64,000 nt of DNA, taken from Streptomyces purpureus. Its GTDB lineage: Bacteria; Actinomycetota; Actinomycetes; Streptomycetales; Streptomycetaceae. Numbering within the stretch: position 1 is the stretch's first letter; the number at the start of each line of letters is the position of its first letter. Below the pieces are notes generated by a model, which saw only the letters and a list, made by a program, of their open reading frames with translations, did not search any database and was not told the origin of the DNA. Both the position numbers and the translations under genes were made by a program. Positions 49,140 to 57,262 of the stretch are shown here, piece after piece. The stretch lies in assembly GCF_014648195.1 (NCBI RefSeq), contig NZ_BMQQ01000001.1, positions 604,750-668,749 on the forward strand. Direction: 5' to 3'.

Positions 49140-50150
49140 GCCGCCGATTCCTTCCACTGTGCCGGGCAGGGGGTCCGGTTCCACGCCATCGTCGACCAGG
49201 GCATCCGCATCTGGTCGATGGAGGTCACCTCGACCGGTTTCAGCGCCGCCGGGTCCGGGGCCTGCGCGTGCCGGGCGTGGACGCGTTCGACATAGCGGTG
49301 ACCGGTGTCCGCGCCGATCACCAGATGGAGCTGGTCGGGGTGGCGGCGCGCCTCGTACAGGGCGGCCAGGTAAGCGGCGCCGGTGGACAGACCGGCGAAG
49401 ACGGCATGGTCGCGCAGCAGGCCGACCGTGCCCGCCATGGCGTGGGTGAAGTCCGTCCAGTGCAGGGCGTCGTAGAGATGGTGGCGTACGTTGTCGAAGA
49501 CGATCGACGAACCGATCCCGGCGATGATCGCCTCCGGGTCGTGGTGGTCCTGGCTGCCGAAGGTGACGCTGCCGAACGGCTGGACGCCGACCAGCCGGAC
49601 GGACGGGTCGCGGCGGCGCAGGTGCTCCACGAGTCCGCCGGTCGACGCCCCGGAGCCGACGCCGCCGACCACGGTGAGCGGGCACGGAGGCCGCCACGAG
49701 GTCCGCCACCTCGCGGTAGCCGAGGTAGTGGATGTCGTCGTGGTACTGGCGCATCCAGTGGGCGTCGGGCCGCTCGGCGAGGAACTCACCGACGCGCCGC
49801 ACCCGTAACTCCTGGTCCAGCCTGAGGTTCTCCGACGGCCTGACCTGTTCGACCGTGGCGCCGAGGATCTCCAGCTGGGCGAGCGTGGTGGCGTCCACGG
49901 TGGTGGACGCCACGATGTGGCAGCGCATGCCGTAGCGGTGGCAGGCCAGCGCCAGGGCGTAGGCGTAGATGCCGCTGGAGCTGTCCACGAGGGTCTGCCC
50001 CGGCCGGACGGTGCCCCGTTCGAGCAGATGGCGGACGGCGGCGAGCGCCGAATAGATCTTCATCGACTCGAACCGGAGCAGCACGGTCGAGTCGGTCAGT
50101 CGGACCAGGTCGGGGGTCTTCAGGGCGTCGGCGATGTGGGGGTGGATCAC
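49136..50150 (-). pseudogene. Cysteine-synthase-fold PLP enzyme, single-base frameshift
   Basis: Fold-type II PLP enzyme. GTG 50150 follows AAGGAGG and overlaps the kinase stop as GTGA. The N-terminal part has RFESMKIYSALAAVRHLLER (Schiff-base lysine) and SSSGIYAYALALACHRYG, the phosphate/substrate loop. It runs in one frame to about 49690; the rest, PLTVVGGVGSGASTGGLVEH with GADTGHRYVERV (C-terminal active site), is in another. Removing one C of the run at 49680-49682 (GGG on the plus strand) joins them into about 338 residues. The break is either an assembly error or recent loss. It resembles OASS/SbnA-type beta-substitution enzymes. Confidence 0.72.
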
Positions 50151-51031
50151 CCATAGCCTCCTTGGGCGAAAGAGCACTGGTGGCCGAGCGAGTGGAAGAA
50201 CGCGGACAGTTCGTCCTTGGCGGAGGGGGCGGGCCGGCCGGTGAAGAGGTAACCGATCAGGGAACCGGTGTGGGCGACGAAGACCCCGTCGGCGTCGAAC
50301 TCCTCGCGGTGCGCGAGCACGGCGTCGAAGCTCCGCTTCGGCAGGGCCTCCTGGGACAGCACGGCGCTGGTGGTCGCCGCCCGGGCCACCGCGGCGGGGT
50401 CGGCGGCGGAGAAGCCCTTGAGCAGATCGGTCAGGCACCGCCCGTACTCCTCCGCGCGCCGCCGGTAGTGCCGCAGCAGGACGGGGGTCACGGCGGCCGT
50501 GTCCACGGTCCCGGGCTCCGCGACGAACGCCGTGTGGAAGCCGACGGCGGTGCCCAGGCGTCGTACGACCCGGTGCCGGCCGCTCAGGTGGAGCGCGAAC
50601 TCGTCGAGGAAGACGCTGTCGGCACGTTCGATCGCGGCCAGGACGGCGATGACCGTGTCGACGTCGTACGGCACACCGAAGACCCGGAAGAGGCAGCGCA
50701 GCGTGGCGACGATGTCGGCCGTCGAACTTGCCATGCCCACCCCGACACGCAGGTCGCTGTGGACGCTCCAGCGACCGGGGGGCAGCGTCAGCCCGAAGCG
50801 GTCCAGGAAGAGGCGGACGGCTGTCGCCGCCTTCTCCCCGAGCGGCGACGGGTCCGGCGGCCGCGCGCCGGGGGTGAAGTACACCCAGGAGTGCCGGTCC
50901 ACGGGGAACGACACCAGGGCGATGTCCACAGCGCCGCCGGCCCGCAGCGGTCCCTGGTAGAGCTCGCCCAGGGTGCCGTGGCAGACACCGGAGAAGACCT
51001 GGGCAGGGGCCCGTCCCGCGAGCGTCAGCAT
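50147..51031 (-). CDS. GHMP kinase, PduX-like L-threonine kinase
   Basis: A 294-residue GHMP-superfamily kinase. The N-terminal block FSGVCHGTLGELYQGP and the following SFPVDRHSWV match PduX-type L-threonine kinases; the ATP loop is VGVGMASSTADIVATL. PduX makes O-phospho-L-threonine for the aminopropanol arm of cobalamin. A cobalamin riboswitch about 200 bases upstream agrees with that, but the next gene is a beta-substitution PLP enzyme rather than CobD, so the phosphothreonine may feed another product. No strong ribosome site; ATG 51031 gives the family length. Confidence 0.82.
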   Translation of the reverse strand: MLTLAGRAPAQVFSGVCHGTLGELYQGPLRAGGAVDIALVSFPVDRHSWVYFTPGARPPDPSPLGEKAATAVRLFLDRFGLTLPPGRWSVHSDLRVGVGMASSTADIVATLRCLFRVFGVPYDVDTVIAVLAAIERADSVFLDEFALHLSGRHRVVRRLGTAVGFHTAFVAEPGTVDTAAVTPVLLRHYRRRAEEYGRCLTDLLKGFSAADPAAVARAATTSAVLSQEALPKRSFDAVLAHREEFDADGVFVAHTGSLIGYLFTGRPAPSAKDELSAFFHSLGHQCSFAQGGYG

Positions 51032-51239
51032 CGAACGCCGTGCGGCGGCCGCACATGGACGGGCCGACGGTCCGCGCCGCCGCCTGGCGCCGTGATCACG
51101 TGCATGTCCTCCCTCGCCGTCCCGGCCCCGAGGGTGCCCGGACAGCGAGGTGACGGCCACGCGCCCACGCGTGCCGATCCGCCCGCACCGCCGACCCAGC
51201 CCTCGAGGTCACCGTGAACAGCACGCGCGCTCCGCACGT

Positions 51240-51420
51240 GCGCAGTTGGCAGGTCTTCGGACTCGTGGGCGCGTCCACCGGATTTCCGGCGCACATCTAC
51301 CGGCCGTCGCTTCCCGGGCCCCCGGATGGAGCCCAGTGCCTCTGACGGCGTTCGTTCCCACTCACCGCTGCGGGACAGTCCCGGAATCGCACCGGGTTCC
51401 CTCTTACGACGCGCCACCGG
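51240..51420 (-). promoter_or_regulatory. Cobalamin riboswitch 2 (kinase/ATP-grasp operon)
   Basis: The minus-strand leader contains GGGAACCCGGTGCGATTCCG and then GGGACTGTCCCGCAGCGGTG, the B12 riboswitch core, and near 51245-51270 a B12-box-like CGAGTCCGAAGACCTGCC. It precedes the PduX-like kinase by about 200 bases. Edges approximate. Confidence 0.87.
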
Positions 51421-51534
51421 ACCCGGCGGCACGAACCGACTGCGTCCATCAGCGTAGATGCGGCTCTTCACGCCACGACAGAGCGCCTTTCGCGATTGTC
51501 CGATTGTGGTCGGTGGACAGGGGTGGGCCACGGG

Positions 51535-51640
51535 TCAGTGATGGTGGCCCGGGCCGGTGCCGGGCAGGGTGCGCGGGGTGTGGTCCTCGGTGCCGGGCGG
51601 GACTATCACGAACTGGCCCATCAAGCCCTTGTCCTGGTCC
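51535..51640 (-). pseudogene. 3' remnant of a multicopper-oxidase/cupredoxin gene
   Basis: The minus-strand frame ends DQDKGLMGQFVIVPPGTEDH and a His-rich tail PGTGPGHHH. D-x-G-[LM]-M-G-x-F is the last block after the copper ligands of multicopper oxidases. Nothing upstream of 51640 on this strand continues it, so only the C-terminal 34 residues survive. It abuts head to head with a regulator remnant. Confidence 0.5.
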
Positions 51641-51940
51641 CGGGTCGTCGCCGGCGGCGAGGAACTCCTCTCGCCCGGGCTCACCCGACGGCTCATCGCC
51701 CGGACGACCCAGCCCGCCGCCGCGAACGGCGACGTGTTCGCGCAGCTCACCACACGGGAGCGCGAGGTCGTCGCGCTCGCCGCCCAGGGGCTCAGCAACG
51801 ACGAGATCACCGCCCGGCCGGTCATCAGCCCGGCCACGGCCAAGACCCACATCAGCCGCGCCCTGACCATACTGGGCGCCCGCGACCGGGCCCAACTCGT
51901 CGCCCTGGCCTACCGCCACGGTCTCGTCGAGCCCGGCTGA
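51641..51940 (+). pseudogene. 3' remnant of a NarL-type response regulator (LuxR HTH)
   Basis: From 51641 the frame reads RVVAGGEELLSPGLTRRLIA, then LTTREREVVALAAQGLSNDE, and ITARPVISPATAKTHISRAL with a final GLVEPG: the linker and LuxR helix-turn-helix of a NarL/FixJ response regulator. The receiver domain is missing and no in-frame start exists nearby other than low-scoring ones. The intact homologues have about 125 more residues upstream. Its 5' side meets a cupredoxin remnant on the opposite strand, the mark of a deletion. Confidence 0.65.
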
Positions 51941-51954
51941 CCCCGAGAAGAGAC

Positions 51955-52506
51955 ATGCCCGTGATCACTTGGCGCCGGATCGGCGAAGGAGACTTCCCCC
52001 TCCTCGGCAGATGGCTCGCCCAGCCGCACGTCGCACGCTGGTGGAACCACGACACGTCCCCCGAAGGCGTCGACCGCGACTTCGGCCCCGCCGCCCGCGG
52101 CCAGGAGCCGTCCGAGGACCTGCTCGTCATGCTCGACGGCGAACCGATCGGCCTCGTACAACGCTGCCGCCTCACCGACTACCCCGAGTACCTCGCGGAG
52201 TTGGCCGCCGAGGTCGACGTACCCGACGGAGCCGTCACCCTCGACTACCTCATCGGCGATCCGCGCCTGACCGGCCGGGGACTCGGCGCCCGCATGATCC
52301 GGGCCGTGGTCGCGGCCACCTGGACCGACCACCTGGACGCCACCGCCGTCATCGTCCCCGTGCACGCCGCCAACCGCGCGTCCTGGCGCGTCCTGGAGAA
52401 AGCGGGCCTGCGCCGCGTCGCCGAGGCCTCGCTGGAACCGGACAACCCCGTCGACGACCGCGCCCACTACATCTACCGGGCGGACCGCCCGACCCCCGCA
52501 CGGTGA
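51955..52506 (+). CDS. GNAT acetyltransferase, AAC(6')-like
   Basis: A 183-residue acetyltransferase of the AAC(6')-type GNAT branch: WRRIGEGDFPLLGRWLAQPH and VARWWNHDTSPEGVDRDFG at the start, YLIGDPRLTGRGLGARMIRA (acetyl-CoA site), and NRASWRVLEKAGLRR. Aminoglycoside acetylation is one possibility; many such chromosomal genes have other amine substrates. AGAAGAGAC precedes the ATG. Confidence 0.82.
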   Translation: MPVITWRRIGEGDFPLLGRWLAQPHVARWWNHDTSPEGVDRDFGPAARGQEPSEDLLVMLDGEPIGLVQRCRLTDYPEYLAELAAEVDVPDGAVTLDYLIGDPRLTGRGLGARMIRAVVAATWTDHLDATAVIVPVHAANRASWRVLEKAGLRRVAEASLEPDNPVDDRAHYIYRADRPTPAR

Positions 52507-52592
52507 CCCGGGACCGGTCGGTCACCCATTCGGATTCGGCCTGTCCGCGTGTGCGCGGCGGGGGGGCCGAGGGTGCGTTCTACGGTGGGCCG

Positions 52593-53192
52593 ATGCGAGC
52601 TGTTCCCAGGTGGGCCCTGGTGTCGTCGGGGTGTGCCCCTCTCCTGCTGGCCGGAGGATGGACGGTCGCGGCGGTGCTTGAGGGGCCCACTTACGATCCG
52701 GCCACTCAGACGATCAGCGTCCTGGCGGCGTACGGGGCCGCCGGGTTCTGGGTGATGACCGGGGCGCTGCTCGGTCTTGGCGCCTGCCATCTGCTGACCG
52801 CCCTGGGGCTGCGGCCGGCCGCGCTCGCCGGACGGCTCGCGCTGGGCGGGGGCGGGCTCGCGGCGCTGGGAGTGGTGCTGGTTCCGGCGCCGAGCAGCGG
52901 GGGTTCGCTGCGCCACGGGTCGGTCGCGGCGGTCGGGTTCACCCTGCTGGCGGTGTGGCCGGTGCTGGCGGCCGTCCGCGGCGACGCCGCACCATGGGCG
53001 CTTCGGCCCGCGCCCTCTCTCATGGCGACGGCCGCGATGGCGCTCGGCGCGGGCTGGTTCGTGTGGGAGATGCAGGGGCAAGGCGCCCCCGGCGTCGCCG
53101 AACGCCTGGTGACCTGCATGCAGTCGCTGTGGCCCTTCCTGGTCGTCGCCTCCTGCCTCAGACACCCCGGCAACGGCAGATCCCCGGCCTGA
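52593..53192 (+). CDS. DUF998 family membrane protein
   Basis: A 199-residue protein with about six membrane helices and short loops. TYDPATQTISVLAAYGAAGF after helix 1 is the conserved DUF998 block (ptydp..dtiS.l). Function unknown. It ends 18 bases before the convergent regulator gene. Confidence 0.8.
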   Translation: MRAVPRWALVSSGCAPLLLAGGWTVAAVLEGPTYDPATQTISVLAAYGAAGFWVMTGALLGLGACHLLTALGLRPAALAGRLALGGGGLAALGVVLVPAPSSGGSLRHGSVAAVGFTLLAVWPVLAAVRGDAAPWALRPAPSLMATAAMALGAGWFVWEMQGQGAPGVAERLVTCMQSLWPFLVVASCLRHPGNGRSPA

Positions 53193-53210
53193 CGACCCCC
53201 ACCGCGCCGG

Positions 53211-54203
53211 TCACAACCAGCCGCAGCGCTGGGCCTGCAGAGCCATCTGGAAGCGGCTCGCGGCGCCTAGCTGGGCCATCAGTATCTGCACACGGCGAAA
53301 GAGCGTCCGGCGGCTGATGCCCATCTCACGGGCGATGACGTCGTCGCTCGCCCCGCCCGCGAGCAGCCACAGCAGGCGGCGGTCGGCGGGGGACAGGCCG
53401 CCCGGGCGAGTGGTGCGGCCGTGGAACGGCAGGGCGTTCTGCCAGGACTGCTCGAACAGCGCCACGAGCGCGGAGAGCAGACCGCACGGCTGCACGACCA
53501 GCATCGTGTTGTGCACGTCGGCCTCCTTGATCGACAACGACACCAGTGCATACGCCTCGTCGATGATCACCAGCTTGACCGGCACCGACGGCAGCACCCT
53601 GGCCTGTTCCCCGGCCTTGATGCACGGCTCGATGACGTCCTTCAGATGCCCGGGATGCTCCAGGGACGCCCGCGAGTACACGACGCGCTGCGTCACCCCG
53701 CGGGCCAGCGTGGCCAGCGCGTCGTCGGTGGCCCCGGGCAGGGGGAAGTAGGGCGGGGACTCGAACTGCCGGATCTGCTCGCGGGCGCTCGCCCAGGCAT
53801 GACGGATCCGGGGACCGATGGCGTCACCGGTGACCACCTCCACGAGATTGCCGTTGTACGCCGCCAGCCGCTGGCGCCGGAACGACTCGAACGCGCCCCC
53901 GACGGTGATCCGCGACTCTTCCACCTCGGCCGCCCGGTGCCGGGCGAGGATCTCCAGGCCCGCCGCGGGCGGAACCGGAGCCACCACGTCCGCGCCCTCC
54001 TCGGCCGCGCTGGCCAGCCCGGCGTCGACCAGCGCGGTGTACCCCGCGGCGAGTTCCGCGTCGTCCAGACCGGCCGCGGCGCCGATCGCGCTCAGCGGCG
54101 CGGGCGCCTGTTCCAGCAGCCCCAGATAGACCTTGCTCGCCGCCTGGCCGATGCCCAGAAGCCGAAGGGCCTCACCGAGTTTCTCGTTCGTCACAGCCCG
54201 CAT
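53211..54203 (-). CDS. TrmB/LuxR-like helix-turn-helix regulator
   Basis: A 330-residue regulator. Residues 10-85 form a TrmB-like winged helix (LLGIGQAASKVYLGLLEQAP); the middle is a phospholipase-D-like sensor fold with REQIRQFESPPYFPLP; the end is a LuxR-type HTH, LSPADRRLLWLLAGGASDDV with REMGISRRTLFRRVQ. Common in Streptomyces beside the genes they control. Start ATG 54203 (or VTNEK at 54194). Divergent from the aminopeptidase P gene; a palindrome lies between. Confidence 0.8.
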   Translation of the reverse strand: MRAVTNEKLGEALRLLGIGQAASKVYLGLLEQAPAPLSAIGAAAGLDDAELAAGYTALVDAGLASAAEEGADVVAPVPPAAGLEILARHRAAEVEESRITVGGAFESFRRQRLAAYNGNLVEVVTGDAIGPRIRHAWASAREQIRQFESPPYFPLPGATDDALATLARGVTQRVVYSRASLEHPGHLKDVIEPCIKAGEQARVLPSVPVKLVIIDEAYALVSLSIKEADVHNTMLVVQPCGLLSALVALFEQSWQNALPFHGRTTRPGGLSPADRRLLWLLAGGASDDVIAREMGISRRTLFRRVQILMAQLGAASRFQMALQAQRCGWL

Positions 54204-54248
54204 TATGGACGGCCGCGGCGGGCCCTCCGCGGTCGCTGTGGCCGATCT

Positions 54249-54261
54249 GTGCCAGTGGCAC
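54249..54261. promoter_or_regulatory. Palindrome GTGCCA-G-TGGCAC
   Basis: Perfect inverted repeat around a central G, located in the 163-bp divergent gap between the TrmB/LuxR-like regulator and aminopeptidase P, 46 bases from the regulator start. Candidate operator for the regulator. Confidence 0.4.
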
Positions 54262-54366
54262 TTCTGGGCACCCGGTGCGCGCGGTGCGGGATACCGTCCG
54301 GGAGCCGCCGGCCCCCGCCGGTGGCGAGTCCGGCTTGTGGAACCCACCCAGAAGAAGGTGTACGAC

Positions 54367-55779
54367 GTGGCGAAAGGCCGAAAGAACGGTCTCTACTCCT
54401 CCATCTCCGAAGAGCTCTCCGCCCTGATGCGGACCGGCTGGGCGGACACCGAGCGGCGCGACCTGCGGCTCGACGAGCAGGCCCCGTACGCGGCCCGCCG
54501 CCGCGCCGCGCTCTCGGAGCGCTTCCCCGGCGAACGCCTCGTGATCCCCTCGGGGGGTCTCAAGGTCCGGTCCAACGACGACCTCTACCCCTTCCGGCCG
54601 TACTCCGGCTATGTGCACATGACCGGGGACAAGGCCCGCGACGGCGCGCTCGTCCTCGAACCCCGCGCCGACGGCGGCCACGACGCCTACTGCTACCAGC
54701 TGCCGCGCGACAGCAGGGACAACGACGAATTCTGGACCGGCGCCACGGCGGAGCTGTGGACCGGCCGGCGCCGCTCCCTCGCCGAGTCCGAGCTCGTCCT
54801 CGGCCTGCCCTGCCGCGACGTCCGCACGGCGGTCCAGGACCTGGCCGCCTCCTCCGGCGCGCCGACCCGGATCGTCCGGGGCATCGCCCCCGCCCTCGAA
54901 GCCGCCGTCACCACCGACGAGGAGCGCGACGCCGAACTCGAAGAGGCGCTCGGCGACCTCCGCCTCGTCAAGGACGACTGGGAGGTGGCCGAACTCCGCA
55001 AGGCCGTCGACTCCACCGTGCGCGGATTCACGGACGTGATCGAGGAGCTCTCCCGGGCGATCGCGTCGTCCGAGCGGTGGATCGAGGGCACGTTCTTCCG
55101 CCGCGCACGGCTTGAGGGCAACGCGGTCGGCTACGGCTCGATCTGCGCCGCAGGCGACCACGCCACGATCATGCACTGGACCGACAACGACGGCCCCGTG
55201 CGCCCCGGCGACCTGCTCCTGCTCGACGCCGGGGTGGAGACGCACACCCTCTACACCGCCGACGTCACCCGCACCCTCCCCATCAGCGGCACCTTCACGC
55301 CGCTGCAGCGCGAGATATACGACGCGGTGTACGAGGCCCAGGAGGCCGGCATGGCCGCCGTCAAGCCGGGCGCCGCCTACCGCGACTTCCACGAGGCGGC
55401 GCAGCGCCACCTCGCGGCCCGGCTCGTCGAGTGGGGCTTCATCGAAGGCCCGGCCGACCGCGCGTACGAGCTCGGCCTCCAGCGCCGCTTCACCATGGCC
55501 GGCACCGGCCACATGCTCGGCCTGGACGTCCACGACTGTGCGGCGGCGCGGAACGAGGAGTACGTCGACGGCGTGCTGGAGCCGGGCATGGTGCTCACCG
55601 TCGAGCCCGGCCTGTACTTCCAGCCGGACGACCTCACCGTGCCCGAGGAGTGGCGCGGCATCGGCGTCCGGATCGAGGACGACCTGCTCGTCACCGAGGA
55701 CGGCCACGAGAACCTGTCGGCGGGCCTGCCGAGGTCCGCCGACGACGTCGAGGCGTGGATGGCCCGCCTCGCGGGCTGA
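54367..55779 (+). CDS. Xaa-Pro aminopeptidase (aminopeptidase P family)
   Basis: A 470-residue M24B peptidase removing N-terminal residues before proline. It has an N-terminal non-catalytic domain (YPFRPYSGYVHMTGD), and the pita-bread fold with metal ligands in LLLLDAGVETHTLYTADVTR, then GTGHMLGLDVHD, LEPGMVLTVEPGLYF, and GIGVRIEDDLLVTEDG: D, D, H, E, E. GTG 54367 follows GAAGAAGG. GTG 54337 is an alternative. It is not preceded by the GTGACATGTCAC element. Confidence 0.93.
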   Translation: MAKGRKNGLYSSISEELSALMRTGWADTERRDLRLDEQAPYAARRRAALSERFPGERLVIPSGGLKVRSNDDLYPFRPYSGYVHMTGDKARDGALVLEPRADGGHDAYCYQLPRDSRDNDEFWTGATAELWTGRRRSLAESELVLGLPCRDVRTAVQDLAASSGAPTRIVRGIAPALEAAVTTDEERDAELEEALGDLRLVKDDWEVAELRKAVDSTVRGFTDVIEELSRAIASSERWIEGTFFRRARLEGNAVGYGSICAAGDHATIMHWTDNDGPVRPGDLLLLDAGVETHTLYTADVTRTLPISGTFTPLQREIYDAVYEAQEAGMAAVKPGAAYRDFHEAAQRHLAARLVEWGFIEGPADRAYELGLQRRFTMAGTGHMLGLDVHDCAAARNEEYVDGVLEPGMVLTVEPGLYFQPDDLTVPEEWRGIGVRIEDDLLVTEDGHENLSAGLPRSADDVEAWMARLAG

Positions 55780-55815
55780 GCCCGCCGAGCTCCAGGCCCG
55801 GACGGGCCGTGAGGT

Positions 55816-56475
55816 TCAGCCGTCGACCGCTTTGACGCCCGTGAGGTCGAAGCGGTCGGCGATCTCGTACAGCGAGGCGACGCGCGCCGTGCCGTTCGCC
55901 GCCGTCTGCTTCTCGGGCCGGGCCGGGCGGAGGAAGCCGACGCGCTGGCGCTCGTACCGCTCGACGGTCAGGGTGCGCAGACCGTGCGAGTGAGCCTCGC
56001 CCACCGCGTAGTCCGTCCACAGCAGGAAGGGGTGGGACTGCTCGGGCGGCAGATCGGCCTCACCACCCGGCAGGTCGCCTTCGGCCCGCAGGTCGACGTC
56101 GAAGCCGGGCATCCGCGTCGTCCACCGGTCGCCGTCACCGGCCGGTGGGGCCAGCAGCTTGTGGAAGCCGAGCAGGTACCCGCGGATCAGGGAGTACTCG
56201 TGGTCGACGTAGGTGACCACGGGGAAGAGATGGCTGCGCTCTCCCACCCTGACGGGGATCTTCACCAGGGTCTCGCTGAAGTCGATGGTGTGGTCCCCGG
56301 ACACCGTGGAACGGACGTGGGAGCGCGTCACCAGGAAGCGTCGCGTCACGAGCCGGGCGGCGATCCGCTCCGGCAGCCCGGGCTGAGCCAGGGGCCGGAA
56401 GTCGATGGGGTCCTCGCTCTCGAGGACGGCCGTACGGGACGTACAGGAAAAGGAGTTGGGCAGGCGAAGGGTCAT
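55816..56475 (-). CDS. Acetoacetate decarboxylase-like protein
   Basis: A 219-residue protein with the shape of the acetoacetate-decarboxylase superfamily: DFSETLVKIPVRVGERSHLF, then VVTYVDHEYSLIRGYLLGFH with the K of GFHKLL where the family has the Schiff-base lysine (GFPKK). It may act as a decarboxylase/aldolase or cyclase as in MppR-like proteins. Last gene of the 63.6-55.8 kb minus-strand operon, 22 bases after the nucleotidyltransferase. Weak ribosome site. Confidence 0.55.
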   Translation of the reverse strand: MTLRLPNSFSCTSRTAVLESEDPIDFRPLAQPGLPERIAARLVTRRFLVTRSHVRSTVSGDHTIDFSETLVKIPVRVGERSHLFPVVTYVDHEYSLIRGYLLGFHKLLAPPAGDGDRWTTRMPGFDVDLRAEGDLPGGEADLPPEQSHPFLLWTDYAVGEAHSHGLRTLTVERYERQRVGFLRPARPEKQTAANGTARVASLYEIADRFDLTGVKAVDG

Positions 56476-56497
56476 GGGGGGCTCTTCTCGGGATCTC

Positions 56498-57262
56498 TCA
56501 GGCGGAGGGCCGTGCCGCCATCGCGGACTGTGCGAAAGGCAGGCCCTGGTTTTCGAGGAACGCGCGGTCACGAACCGCGTGAAACGTTTCTTCGGGGTCG
56601 TGGGTCCCGGACCTCCGGGCGAGGAACTCCCGCGAGGAGGGCAGCAGGGTCAGCCGGTGCGTCACGGCGACCGCGCGGAGGGCACGCAGGCACACCTCGG
56701 CCCGCGGCTCCCCGTGCTCGGGCCCGAGCAGCTCGGCCTCCCGTCCGGGGGCCGCGGCTCCCACCAGCCGACGGGCGGCGAGGGCGGCCTTGGCGAGGTT
56801 CTCCCCCGGGCGGGTCGCGCCCGCCTTGGCGAGGTAGTACGTCACCGGCTGGGCCAGCCACGGCAGGAGCTCGTCGCCCCCGCCGGCCACGTCGGCGCGG
56901 GAGTCCAGCTGTTCCTGCAGGCCGAGCGGGTCGCAGAGGAAGGGCCGGGTGCGCATGCTGGTGACGTAGCCGGCGTGCCTGGCGCGGAGGAAGTTCTCCC
57001 GAAGGGTGATCGCCGCGGTGCAGGTGACGGCGTAGTGGTCGGCCAGGTCCCGCAGGACCGGTTCCAGCTGCTTGCGCGCGAGGGTGACGTCGTCGGCGGA
57101 GTCGACGACGGGTATCAGGTCGAGGTCCGAGAGGACCCGGCCGCCGGCGATCCGGGCGTCCCCGCGCGAGAGGGAACCCGAGAGCGCCACGGAGGCCGCG
57201 GTCACGTCGGCGAAGGCCCCCGCCAGATACGCCGGCAGGCTCGCGATGTCCGATGCCTTCAT
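56498..57262 (-). CDS. Nucleotidyltransferase-fold protein
   Basis: A 254-residue protein with the polymerase-beta nucleotidyltransferase motif ASVALSGSLSRGDARIAGGR, then SDLDLIPVV, giving the GS and DxD elements. The rest is helical. Could be an antibiotic-type nucleotidyltransferase or a biosynthetic one. ATG 57262 overlaps the dehydrogenase stop as ATGA. Confidence 0.7.
   Translation of the reverse strand: MKASDIASLPAYLAGAFADVTAASVALSGSLSRGDARIAGGRVLSDLDLIPVVDSADDVTLARKQLEPVLRDLADHYAVTCTAAITLRENFLRARHAGYVTSMRTRPFLCDPLGLQEQLDSRADVAGGGDELLPWLAQPVTYYLAKAGATRPGENLAKAALAARRLVGAAAPGREAELLGPEHGEPRAEVCLRALRAVAVTHRLTLLPSSREFLARRSGTHDPEETFHAVRDRAFLENQGLPFAQSAMAARPSA

Noticed and set aside
51032..51160. 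N-terminal extension of the PduX-like kinase
   Set aside because: Basic low-complexity sequence with no kinase match; ATG 51031 aligns with the family start.
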